A stretch of 64,000 nt of DNA from Patulibacter minatonensis DSM 18081 (lineage in GTDB: Bacteria; Actinomycetota; Thermoleophilia; Solirubrobacterales; Solirubrobacteraceae): contig NZ_KI912613.1 in assembly GCF_000519325.1 (NCBI RefSeq), positions 207,631 through 271,630 of the forward strand, in the 5' to 3' direction. The notes below the pieces were generated by a model. The model was given only the letters and a program-made list of their open reading frames with translations, did no database searches and was not told the origin of the DNA. Below, piece by piece: positions 9,460 to 16,680 of this stretch; the first letter of the stretch is position 1; every line of letters begins with the position of its first letter. The translations under genes and the position numbers were made by a program.

Positions 9460-11120
9460 CAGGAGACCTGGCAGTCGGGAGCGGTGATCACGAGGTGGCG
9501 CAGGACGTCCTGGCGCAGCGCGTTGCGGGCGGCGTCGGAGACCCCGACCATGCGGCCCAGGCGCTGGGCGACCTCGACGAGCGCCTCGGCGGTGTCGGCG
9601 CGGATCGGCGGGTCGTCCCAGTGCCGGAGCGCCATCGCGACCGCGTACTGCGGCGACTCGACGGCCGGGTAGGACTCCGACGCGCCGAGCTGGTGCTCCT
9701 TCAGGGCGAGGAACGCGAGCTGCCAGCGGGCCCGCCAGGTGGCGGTGTCGAGCCAGCGGTCCTCCCGCCAGCCGGCGATGGTCGGCGGCTGGAAGAGCCG
9801 CTGTCCCGCCTGCCGGCCGACCTCGGGCCAGCCGATCGACTCGATCCCCCGCCCGAGCGCACGGAGCATGCCCGCGGCGTAGACGACCGGCGGCTTCACG
9901 AGCGCGGGGCCCTCGTAGACGGCGGGGTGCTTGAGGATCGCCTCGACGACGGGCAGGACGGCGTAGTCGCCCTCGACGTACAGCCGCTCGAGCGCCTGGC
10001 GCTGGGCGGGCTCCGGCGGGCTCGCGACGAACGCCTGCCAGAGCTTGAGCACGAAGAAGCTCGGGTGCAGCGGGTGCTGGAGGCACGCCTCGACGACCTG
10101 GGCGGGCGTGTGGTCCTTCCGCGTGCCGAAGAGCTCCTTCTGCCCGTCGTCGTGGCGTGCGGGGTCGTAGCGGAAGTCCTCGTAGCCCCGCTGCGGGTGG
10201 TATGACGAGACGTACCCGGTCAGGCCGCGGGCGGCCTCGCGGACGTCCCGCTCGGTGTAGGCGCCGCGATCGGGCCCGAGCGCATAGAGCTCCATGAGCT
10301 CGCGGGCGTAGTTCTCGTTCGGGGCGCCCTTGGCGCTGTCGTCGCCGTCGAGGCGCACGAGCATCGCACCGTCGCCGGTGACCGCGAGCAGCAGGTCGCG
10401 GAACGAGCCTCGACCGATCCGCCGGAACAGCTCGATGTGCTCCCGCATCAGGGGCCACGACCCGACGACCTCGTCGGAGACCCCGAACCAGTCGTGGAAC
10501 AGCAGCGCCATCCGCTCCACGAACGGCTGGTCGGAGCGCACCATCCGGTCCAGCCAGACGAGGTGGTCGTACGGGAAGCGCGACGGGTCGATCGGCTCGG
10601 AGAGCTCGGTCCGCGGCGCGGGCCCGACGAGGCGCGCCGTCCCGGACACCCGCGTGAGCGCCGCGACCGCCCCGTCGAGCCCGAGCGCGGCGACCTGCGC
10701 GGCCTGCCCGCGGAGCGGCCCGAAGCCGGCCCGCCAGAGGAGCCGCTCGGCCTGCCGGACGCCGAACGGCCCGGTGTAGCGGGCGACGCCGGCGGGCGGC
10801 GGGTCCGTGGGCGGCGGATCGGTCGGGGGCGGGTCCGCGGGAGGCGGGTCGCCGGGACCGCCACCGCCGACCGGCGGCGGGACGACGATCACGGGCGGCC
10901 GGACGACGGGTGGCAGACCGGGGACCTGGACGCCCGGCGGGAGCGTCGGCAACGACGGCGACCCGGGCTTCGCGGGCCGCTTCGGCGTCGGGCGCTTCGC
11001 CGGCGTCTTCGGCGTGCACACGCGCTTCCGGACGACCTTGCCGCCTTTCCCCTTCACGCGCTTCGTGCGGCAGACGACCTGCTTCTTCGCCTTCTTCCGC
11101 CGGGCCTTCGCCGTCGTCAT
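9459..11120 (-). CDS. DUF1800 family protein with basic/proline-rich N-terminus
   Basis: 553 residues. The first 45 residues are Lys/Arg-rich (KARRKKAKKQVVCRTKRVKG) and are followed by a Pro-rich linker with DPPPT repeats to about 110. The remainder is the DUF1800 domain, starting AERLLWRAGFGPLRG and containing LFHDWFGVSD and NENYARELMELYALG, both characteristic. There is no obvious signal peptide, which is odd because the partner DUF1501 protein looks exported; the basic N-terminus may be a remnant or a nucleic-acid or wall-binding region. GAGGT precedes the ATG. First gene of the pair. Confidence 0.87.
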   Translation of the reverse strand: MTTAKARRKKAKKQVVCRTKRVKGKGGKVVRKRVCTPKTPAKRPTPKRPAKPGSPSLPTLPPGVQVPGLPPVVRPPVIVVPPPVGGGGPGDPPPADPPPTDPPPTDPPPAGVARYTGPFGVRQAERLLWRAGFGPLRGQAAQVAALGLDGAVAALTRVSGTARLVGPAPRTELSEPIDPSRFPYDHLVWLDRMVRSDQPFVERMALLFHDWFGVSDEVVGSWPLMREHIELFRRIGRGSFRDLLLAVTGDGAMLVRLDGDDSAKGAPNENYARELMELYALGPDRGAYTERDVREAARGLTGYVSSYHPQRGYEDFRYDPARHDDGQKELFGTRKDHTPAQVVEACLQHPLHPSFFVLKLWQAFVASPPEPAQRQALERLYVEGDYAVLPVVEAILKHPAVYEGPALVKPPVVYAAGMLRALGRGIESIGWPEVGRQAGQRLFQPPTIAGWREDRWLDTATWRARWQLAFLALKEHQLGASESYPAVESPQYAVAMALRHWDDPPIRADTAEALVEVAQRLGRMVGVSDAARNALRQDVLRHLVITAPDCQVS

Positions 11121-11248
11121 CGGGACCTCGGGGTGTCGCGTCGGACCATGCGGCGATCCTGCGCGCGCTCCCGGGGCGCCACATCGGGGACCTCCCCCAC
11201 CGCGCGTCCAGGGGACCTCCGGCTACGACGGGCGTCCAGGCGGGTCCG

Positions 11249-11734
11249 TCAGCCCGCCGCGGCGTCCCCCGCCCCGTCCGCGACCACCGCCATCCCCGGC
11301 CCCGGCAGCAGGTCGACGTCGCCCGCGTGCATCGGCTCGCCGCAGTGGTCGCAGCGCAGGTCGACGTCGGCGATCCGCCCGCAGGCGCGGTGGCGGTAGA
11401 GGATCGGCGGGCCGGCCTCCCCCGCCGTCCAGCGGTCGCCCCAGCCCTTCATGACCATGAGGAGGTCGACGAGCTCGGTGCCCTTGACGGTCAGGTGGTA
11501 CTCGAACCGGGGGCGGTTGTCGTACGGCCGGCGCTCGAGGACGCCCTCGTCGACGAGGTGGTTCAGCCGCTCGGTGAGGACCTTGCGCGACACGCCGAGG
11601 TCGCCCTGGATCTCGTCGAAGCGCCGCATCCCGACCCAGACGTCGCGCAGGATCAGCGGCGACCACGGCTCGCCGATCACGTCGAGCGTGCGGGCGATCG
11701 AGCAGGCCATGTCGCTGAAGGTCGTGCGCTGCAT
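11249..11734 (-). CDS. HxlR-family transcriptional regulator
   Basis: 161 residues. The winged helix (about 10-105) has the HxlR signature: C11 near the N-terminus, IGEPWSPLILRDVWVGMRRFDEIQ and LGVSRKVLTERLNHLVDEGVLERRPY. The C-terminal 50 residues contain two Cys pairs (RACGRIADVDLRCDHCGEPM) that could hold zinc, or could act with C11 as a redox switch as in some HxlR/DUF24 sensors. It is divergent from the reductase gene at 11825, and a palindrome lies in the shared promoter region. A TAGGCT hexamer (11741-11746) six bases before the ATG suggests leaderless transcription. Probably represses itself and the divergent reductase. Confidence 0.9.
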   Translation of the reverse strand: MQRTTFSDMACSIARTLDVIGEPWSPLILRDVWVGMRRFDEIQGDLGVSRKVLTERLNHLVDEGVLERRPYDNRPRFEYHLTVKGTELVDLLMVMKGWGDRWTAGEAGPPILYRHRACGRIADVDLRCDHCGEPMHAGDVDLLPGPGMAVVADGAGDAAAG

Positions 11735-11751
11735 GGACCGAGCCTAGCAAT

Positions 11752-11774
11752 TGGAGTTCCCTTACGGAACTCCA
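11752..11774. promoter_or_regulatory. operator palindrome between HxlR regulator and reductase
   Basis: Perfect inverted repeat TGGAGTTCC-N5-GGAACTCCA. It overlaps plausible -35 elements of both divergent promoters: TTCCCT with TACGGT after 17 bases for the plus strand, and TTCCGT with TAGGCT after 17 bases for the minus strand. An imperfect second half-site set GTGGAGT/AACCCCAC follows at about 11787-11811. The position suits autorepression and control of the reductase by the HxlR protein. Confidence 0.7.
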
Positions 11775-11824
11775 CGTGCTACGGTCGTGGAGTCTCCTGA
11801 AGGAACCCCACGAAAGGACGCCCG

Positions 11825-12421
11825 ATGAGCAAGGTCATCAGCGCACTGTCGGTCTCGGTCGACGGCTACATCACGGGTCGCGACAGCGGACCGGGCAACG
11901 GCCTCGGCGACGGCGGCCACCTGTTCGACTGGTACTTCGACGGCGAGGTCGAGAGCCGCGTCTTCAAGGGGTTCCGGCTCTCCGCCACGAGCGCCCCGAT
12001 CTTCGACCGGCTCGCCGGGAACGTCGGCGCGAGCGTCGCGGGTCGGAAGACGTACGAGGACTCCGGCCGCTTCGGCGACGACGGCGGCCCGCACCCGACC
12101 GCCCCGCTCGTCGTGCTCAGCCACCGGCCCGCTCCGGACATGTCCGGCCGGCAGACGCTGGTCACGACCGGGATCGAGGACGCCGTGGCCGCCGGGAAGG
12201 ACACCGCGGGCGAGCAGGACGTCGCACTCATGGGCGGCGTCCTCGTCACCGAGGCCCTGAAGGCCGGGCTCGTCGACGAGCTGGTCCTCCACCAGGTGCC
12301 GGTGCTGCTCGGCGGCGGCCGTCCCTTCTTCCACGACCTGCCGGAGCACGTCGCGCTGCGACTGCTGGAGGCCGTGGCGGCACCCGGCGTCACCCACCTG
12401 CACTACGCGGTCGTCCGATGA
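11825..12421 (+). CDS. dihydrofolate reductase family (RibD C-terminal domain) protein
   Basis: 198 residues with the RibD_C/DHFR-like Rossmann fold: MSKVISALSVSVDGYITG at the N-terminus, VAGRKTYEDSGRF for the cofactor loop and DVALMGGVLVTEALKAGLVDE for the nucleotide-binding helix. These proteins are NADPH-dependent reductases of unknown physiological substrate, distinct from folate-pathway DHFR. AGGACG precedes the ATG. It is controlled from the palindromic region shared with the HxlR gene. The stop overlaps a possible ATG of the next gene (ATGA at 12418), and the PPOX gene follows within 93 bases. Confidence 0.88.
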   Translation: MSKVISALSVSVDGYITGRDSGPGNGLGDGGHLFDWYFDGEVESRVFKGFRLSATSAPIFDRLAGNVGASVAGRKTYEDSGRFGDDGGPHPTAPLVVLSHRPAPDMSGRQTLVTTGIEDAVAAGKDTAGEQDVALMGGVLVTEALKAGLVDELVLHQVPVLLGGGRPFFHDLPEHVALRLLEAVAAPGVTHLHYAVVR

Positions 12422-12513
12422 CCCCCGTTGCCACCCCCGCCACCACCCGGCACGCTGCCTCCGACACCGACCGCACGCCCGACCACACCGACGACACCCA
12501 GGAGTCCCCCACC

Positions 12514-12903
12514 ATGCTCGAGCTCGACCCCGCCGTCCGCGAGGTGCTCTCCGGCACCTCGATCGCCCACCTCGCCACCGTCCTGCCCGACGGCGCCCCG
12601 CACAGCGTCCCGCTGTGGGTCGGCCTCGAGGGCGAGCACCTCGCGATCCTCACCGGTCCCGGCAGTCGGAAGGCGAGGAACCTGCGCCGCGATCCGCGCG
12701 TGGCCCTCTCGATCACGCCCGTCGACGACCCGTTCACGCCGGTGACCCTGCGCGGGAAGGTCGTCGCGGAGCTCGAGGGCGACCGGGCGTGGGAGATCAT
12801 CGACCGGATCGCCAAGGTCCACGTCGGCGGGCCGTACCCGCGGGAGCAGGAGCGGGTCGTCTTCCTGATCGAGCCGGAGACGCAGCACGTCGGGATCGGC
12901 TGA
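12514..12903 (+). CDS. PPOX-class probable F420- or flavin-dependent enzyme
   Basis: 129 residues of the split beta-barrel (pyridoxamine 5'-phosphate oxidase-like) fold. LDPAVREVLSGTSIAHLATV, DGAPHSVPLWVGLEG and TGPGSRKARNLRRDPRVALSI resemble the actinobacterial subgroup that binds F420 or flavin. I chose ATG 12514, which has AGGAG ten bases upstream and gives the family's normal N-terminus; the ATG at 12418 would add 32 disordered residues. It is downstream of the DHFR-like reductase and likely cotranscribed, so both may serve a redox or detoxification response sensed by the HxlR protein. Confidence 0.85.
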   Translation: MLELDPAVREVLSGTSIAHLATVLPDGAPHSVPLWVGLEGEHLAILTGPGSRKARNLRRDPRVALSITPVDDPFTPVTLRGKVVAELEGDRAWEIIDRIAKVHVGGPYPREQERVVFLIEPETQHVGIG

Positions 12904-12942
12904 GCGCTTCGTCGATCGACCACACGCCGTCCGCCACGCATG

Positions 12943-12956
12943 CGAACATGTGTTCG
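12943..12956. promoter_or_regulatory. LexA (SOS) box abutting the radical SAM start codon
   Basis: CGAACATGTGTTCG is a perfect 14-base palindrome and an exact fit to the Gram-positive LexA consensus CGAACRNRYGTTCG. It ends one base before the ATG at 12958. LexA bound here would block initiation of a leaderless or nearly leaderless transcript. No other such box was noticed in the window. Confidence 0.8.
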
Positions 12957-12957
12957 T

Positions 12958-14700
12958 ATGCGGTGGGACCACCTGACCAGAGACCCGAACGCCGAGACGG
13001 CGCAGCTCCCGGGGATGAAGGACCCCGCGATCGTGCGCCGCTTCGACGCGCCGGAGGCCCTCGACACGCGCTTCTACGAGATCGAGGCGAAGACCGTCCT
13101 CAACAAGGTCCCGGCGCGGACGGACCTCCCGTTCGGCTGGACGGTCAACCCGTACCGGGGCTGCTCGCACGCGTGCACGTACTGCCTCGACCCGGCGACG
13201 CCCGTCCTCATGGCGGACGGCCGGACGAGGCCGATCGGCGAGCTCGAGCCGGGCGACGCGATCTACGGAACGCGGCGGGACCGGACGGGACGCCGGTACG
13301 TGAGGACGGTCGTCCGCGACCGGTGGTCCACGCGGAAGCCCGCCTGGCTCGTGCGTCTGCAGGACGGGACCGAGATCATCGCGAGCGGCGACCACCGGTT
13401 CCTGACGCCGCGGGGTTGGCGCCACGTGACCGCCGGGGCCCCGGACGTCGCGCACCCGGGCGGCCGTCCGGGCCTCCGCGTCGGGCACCGCCTGCTCGGC
13501 CCGGGTGTCCAGGGGCCGGTGGGGTCCGGGCCGGACCGCCGCGTCCCGACCGCCCGGCCGCTCGTCGCCGCCGGGGCGGCGCCCGCCCTCGCACCGGCCG
13601 ACCACGGGACGGACCGCCCGGACCACGGTCGCACCTCCGTCAGGGGTCCGGCATCACCGCGGACGCGCGTGGGGCGGAGCCTCCTCGGCCGCGAGGTCAA
13701 GGGTCCTGCCGGCCTCCGCGTCGTCGCGATCGAACCCCTCGGGGTCCGCGACCTCGTCGACATCACCACCGGCACCGGGGACTTCGTCGCCGCCGGCGTG
13801 ATCAGCCACAACTGCTTCGCGCGCCCCACCCACGAGTACCTGAACTTCGGCCCGGGGCGCGACTTCGAGCGCGAGATCGTCGTCAAGGTCAACGCGCCCG
13901 AGCGCCTGCGGGTCGACCTCGCCAAGCGGGCGCGCACGGCGGCCTACGGCGACACCGTCGCGTTGGGGACGAACACCGACCCGTACCAGTGGGTCGAGTC
14001 GAAGTACAAGCTGATGCCCGGGATCTGGGAGGCCCTGCGCGACGCCCGGGTGCCCGGGTCGGTGCTGACGAAGTCGCCGCTCCTGCTGCGTGACCAGGCG
14101 CTGATGCTCGAGATCCAGGCGAACGCCGGGTTCGAGGCCGCGCTGTCGGTGCCGAGCCTCGACACCAAGGCGTGGCGCTCGACCGAGCCGCACACGCCCC
14201 ACCCCCGGGCGCGGCTGGCGGCGGTCGCCGAGCTCAACCGCATCGGCATCCCGACGGCGGTCCTGGCGGCGCCGATCATGCCCGGCATCAACGACTCGCC
14301 GGAGCAGATCGAGGCCCTGCTGACCGCGTGCACCGAGGCCGGCGCGATCGGCGTGCGCGGCATCGGGCTGCACCTGCGTGGCAGCACCCGGGACGTCTTC
14401 CTCGAGTGGCTGGCGGACGCCCGGCCGGACCTCGTCGAGCTCTACGACGAGCTCTACCGGGACGGCCCGCACCTCCCGCGCAAGGAGGCCGTCCGCCTCG
14501 CGAAGCTCGTCGAGCGCGGCGAGCGCTGGGGCGAGCGGGTCGTCCGAACGGACCCGCCGGTCCGGCCCGGACGGTTCGCGCCCGGCTCCCGCGCGCTGTC
14601 GGGCGGCCCCGCCGAGCCGGAGCCGAAGGTGACCCGCAGGCCCGGCACGCGGCCCGGGCCGCCGAAGGCCCCGCCGTCCGACCAGCTCTCGCTGTTCTGA
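12958..14700 (+). CDS. intein-containing Rv2578c-family radical SAM protein
   Basis: 580 codons encoding a host protein of about 370 residues interrupted by a 210-residue intein. The N-extein (1-75) ends NPYRGCSHACTY and the C-extein begins CFARPTHEYL. After splicing they form the CX3CX2C motif that binds the 4Fe-4S cluster used with S-adenosylmethionine. The C-extein also has VALGTNTDPYQ and GLHLRGSTRDVFLEWL, shared with Rv2578c and more distantly with spore photoproduct lyase-type proteins. The family's reaction is not known; a DNA-repair role is suspected. I chose the start MRWDHL because mycobacterial Rv2578c begins MRWDG (from memory). There is no ribosome site upstream; a LexA box ends one base before the ATG. 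The last 50 residues are Pro/Arg-rich. Confidence 0.9.
   Translation: MRWDHLTRDPNAETAQLPGMKDPAIVRRFDAPEALDTRFYEIEAKTVLNKVPARTDLPFGWTVNPYRGCSHACTYCLDPATPVLMADGRTRPIGELEPGDAIYGTRRDRTGRRYVRTVVRDRWSTRKPAWLVRLQDGTEIIASGDHRFLTPRGWRHVTAGAPDVAHPGGRPGLRVGHRLLGPGVQGPVGSGPDRRVPTARPLVAAGAAPALAPADHGTDRPDHGRTSVRGPASPRTRVGRSLLGREVKGPAGLRVVAIEPLGVRDLVDITTGTGDFVAAGVISHNCFARPTHEYLNFGPGRDFEREIVVKVNAPERLRVDLAKRARTAAYGDTVALGTNTDPYQWVESKYKLMPGIWEALRDARVPGSVLTKSPLLLRDQALMLEIQANAGFEAALSVPSLDTKAWRSTEPHTPHPRARLAAVAELNRIGIPTAVLAAPIMPGINDSPEQIEALLTACTEAGAIGVRGIGLHLRGSTRDVFLEWLADARPDLVELYDELYRDGPHLPRKEAVRLAKLVERGERWGERVVRTDPPVRPGRFAPGSRALSGGPAEPEPKVTRRPGTRPGPPKAPPSDQLSLF
13183..13812 (+). other. mini-intein inserted at the Fe-S cysteine of the radical SAM protein
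   Basis: 210 residues from C1 to N210. Block A is CLDPATPVLMADG, with catalytic C1. Block B is GTEIIASGDHRFLTP, with H71 and a Ser (68) where a Thr is usual. The C-terminal blocks F/G run from RVVAIEPLGVRDLVDITTG to VISHN, giving penultimate H209 and cyclising N210, followed by C+1. All residues for class 1 protein splicing are present, so it should be active. No LAGLIDADG or HNH endonuclease is seen; residues about 100-170 are a Gly/Pro/Arg-rich linker, probably the scar of a lost endonuclease. Both C1 and C+1 can occupy the third cluster-cysteine position. Confidence 0.9.
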
Positions 14701-14974
14701 GCGCGTCGGGCCGATCCGGTCCGACGCTCCGCGATCCGTGAACTGCTCCCCCGTTCGGCGCGATCCGTCCCCCGCCGGTGGTGAGTTGTGGCGCGCCCGC
14801 ATCCGTGCCCCGACACCCGTCGCTTGCAGGGGCAACAGCATCACCAGGGCGCCGGTGCGCCCGGGAGCAGGAGAGCATGCGCATGACCTCACGCAGGACC
14901 ACGACCCGTCGCGGCGTCGCGACGGCAGGCACCGTCGGCGCCTCCGGCCCGGACCCGTCGACGGTCGCCGCCGG

Positions 14975-15244
14975 GTGACCGGCAGGACCGCCCAGGACCC
15001 GGACGGCCGCGGCGTCCCCGAGCACCGGCCGCGGGCGGGCGCGGACGTCGTGCCCGTGCGCCTCCACACCCGGCGGGGTGGCGAGCTGCGGTGGCAGGAC
15101 CGTGGCCGCGCGTTCCTCCCGCGGGACATCGTCGCGGCCGGCGCAGGATCGATCCGGTACGACGGGGTCGCGTACGAGCTCGAGGACGTGTTCGACGACG
15201 GCCGGACCGTGGCGGTCTGGGTCCGGTCGTCGCGCGCGGCCTGA
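14975..15244 (+). CDS. small hypothetical protein
   Basis: 89 residues. The C-terminal half (VPVRLHTRRGGELRWQDRGR and SIRYDGVAYELEDVFDDGRT) looks like a compact beta-rich domain with codon use typical of the neighbours; the N-terminal part is low-complexity. The GTG start overlaps by four bases (GTGA) the stop of a 31-codon ORF starting at 14883, which has AGGAG nine bases upstream and a twin-arginine-like RRGVATAG. The two could be coupled, or the pair could be a frameshifted gene. No homology recognised; coding status uncertain. Confidence 0.4.
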   Translation: MTGRTAQDPDGRGVPEHRPRAGADVVPVRLHTRRGGELRWQDRGRAFLPRDIVAAGAGSIRYDGVAYELEDVFDDGRTVAVWVRSSRAA

Positions 15245-15332
15245 GGACGGCGCCGCGCGCGGCGCCCGATCCCTCGGGCCACCACGCGGGGCGGGCGGAC
15301 CCGGGGCACCCGGTCCCCGGGCGCGCCCTCCG

Positions 15333-15890
15333 CTACTCGGTCGGGTCGGTCGGCTTCGGCGCCGGGTCGATCGGACCGTCGCTCGCGAACGCCTCGCCGA
15401 TCGCGGTGAGGACCTTCCCGATCGACCGGTCGAGGACGAGCTTCGCGGAGACGATCTTCGTCACCTGCGCCTTGCCGACCTTGCGCTTCTTGACGACCGA
15501 GAGGAGCTGCTTGTCGAGCTTCTCGGCCGCGGCCGCCATCGCGGTGAGCTTCGGCAGCACCGCGTCGCGGGCGGCGACGCCCTTGTCGGTGGTGCCGTCG
15601 TCGTCCCGGACCTCGGTGCGGAACGCGTCGGTGGTGCGGAAGATCCCGCTCGCGTCCTTCGACGCCGACTTCGCGCGGCTCAGGCTCGGGGACGCCTGCA
15701 GCGTCTTCAGGGTCTTCGCGAGCGCCTTCTCGCGCTTGTCGAGCTGCTGGGCCCGCTCGGTGATCGTCTTCGCGAGGCTGGCGTCGTCGGCCGACGCGAG
15801 GCCCGCGCCCGGGCCGAGCAGCAGCGCGGTCGTGCACGCACCCGCGACGACGACCCGCGCGAGTGGAGTGCGGTGGTGGGGGGAGGACAT
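15333..15890 (-). CDS. secreted coiled-coil hypothetical protein
   Basis: 185 residues. A Sec signal peptide is followed by the likely cleavage site ASADDAS near residue 34. The mature protein is helical and Lys/Ala-rich with heptad-like spacing (ITERAQQLDKREKALAKTLKTL), suggesting a coiled coil, and ends in an acidic Pro-rich tail. There are no catalytic motifs. The ATG at 15890 lies seven bases after TATCGT (15898-15903), a leaderless promoter pattern. It lies between the small hypothetical gene and cobJ and shares no evident function with either. Confidence 0.75.
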   Translation of the reverse strand: MSSPHHRTPLARVVVAGACTTALLLGPGAGLASADDASLAKTITERAQQLDKREKALAKTLKTLQASPSLSRAKSASKDASGIFRTTDAFRTEVRDDDGTTDKGVAARDAVLPKLTAMAAAAEKLDKQLLSVVKKRKVGKAQVTKIVSAKLVLDRSIGKVLTAIGEAFASDGPIDPAPKPTDPTE

Positions 15891-15935
15891 CGGCCGAACG
15901 ATACGCGCGGGACGGACGCCCGCGCGCCGGGCCGC

Positions 15936-16670
15936 TCAGCGTCCGCGGGCGGTGATCAGCCAGGGCCCGACGCGCTCGGCGGTCGGCCCCGCGACGAGGA
16001 CGACGGTGCGCATCGCGACCGCCTCGGCGTCGAAGGTCGAGAGCGTCGAGAGGTCGACGTGCTGGTCGGCCCGCCCGACGTCGGTGGCGAGCGCGACCGG
16101 CGTGGCCGGATCGCGGTGCTCGAGGAGGAGCTCGCGGACGCGGTCCAGCTGCCAGGTCCGGGTCCGGGACCGCGGGTTGTACAGCGTGAGCGCCAGGTCG
16201 GTCGCGGCCAGTGCCGACAGCCGCGACTCGACCTGCTCCCAGGGGACGAGGACGTCGGACAGCGAGACGGTGGCGAAGTCCCCGAGGGGCGCGCCGAGCA
16301 GCGCCGCGGCCGCGGTCCCCGCCGTCACGCCCGGCACGACCTCGACCGCGGGCCGCTCGTCCTCGGGGACGGCGGCGGCGGCGCGGAGCGCGAGGGCCGC
16401 CATGCCGAAGATGCCGGTGTCGCCCGACGAGACCAGGGCGACGCGGCGCCCCTCCAGCGCCAGGGCGACGGCGCGGTCGGCGCGGTCCTCCTCGCGGCCC
16501 ATCGTGCTGCGCTCGACGAGCTGGTGCTCGCCGAGCAGGTCGGCGCACTGGTCGATGTACGGGCCGTAGCCGACGACGGCGTCGGCGTCCCGGACCGCGG
16601 AGGTCGCACGGCCGGTGCGCAGCTCCGCTCCCCCGGGGCCGAGACCGACGATCCACAGGGCTCCGGGCAC
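15936..16670 (-). CDS. cobJ: precorrin-3B C17-methyltransferase (CobJ/CbiH)
   Basis: 244 residues of the tetrapyrrole methyltransferase fold. IVGLGPGGAELRTGRA is the N-terminal loop, VVGYGPYIDQ follows, and SSGDTGIFGMAALAL with VVPGVTAGTAAAALLGAPLGDFATVSLSD is specific for the CobJ/CbiH subgroup. It transfers a methyl group from S-adenosylmethionine to C17 during corrin-ring contraction. The start is GTG 16670 (VPGALWIVG), 11 bases after the stop of the upstream secreted protein gene, so the two may be cotranscribed. The rest of the cobalamin genes lie at 19-27 kb and 46-54 kb. Confidence 0.92.
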   Translation of the reverse strand: MPGALWIVGLGPGGAELRTGRATSAVRDADAVVGYGPYIDQCADLLGEHQLVERSTMGREEDRADRAVALALEGRRVALVSSGDTGIFGMAALALRAAAAVPEDERPAVEVVPGVTAGTAAAALLGAPLGDFATVSLSDVLVPWEQVESRLSALAATDLALTLYNPRSRTRTWQLDRVRELLLEHRDPATPVALATDVGRADQHVDLSTLSTFDAEAVAMRTVVLVAGPTAERVGPWLITARGR

Positions 16671-16680
16671 CCGCGGGATC

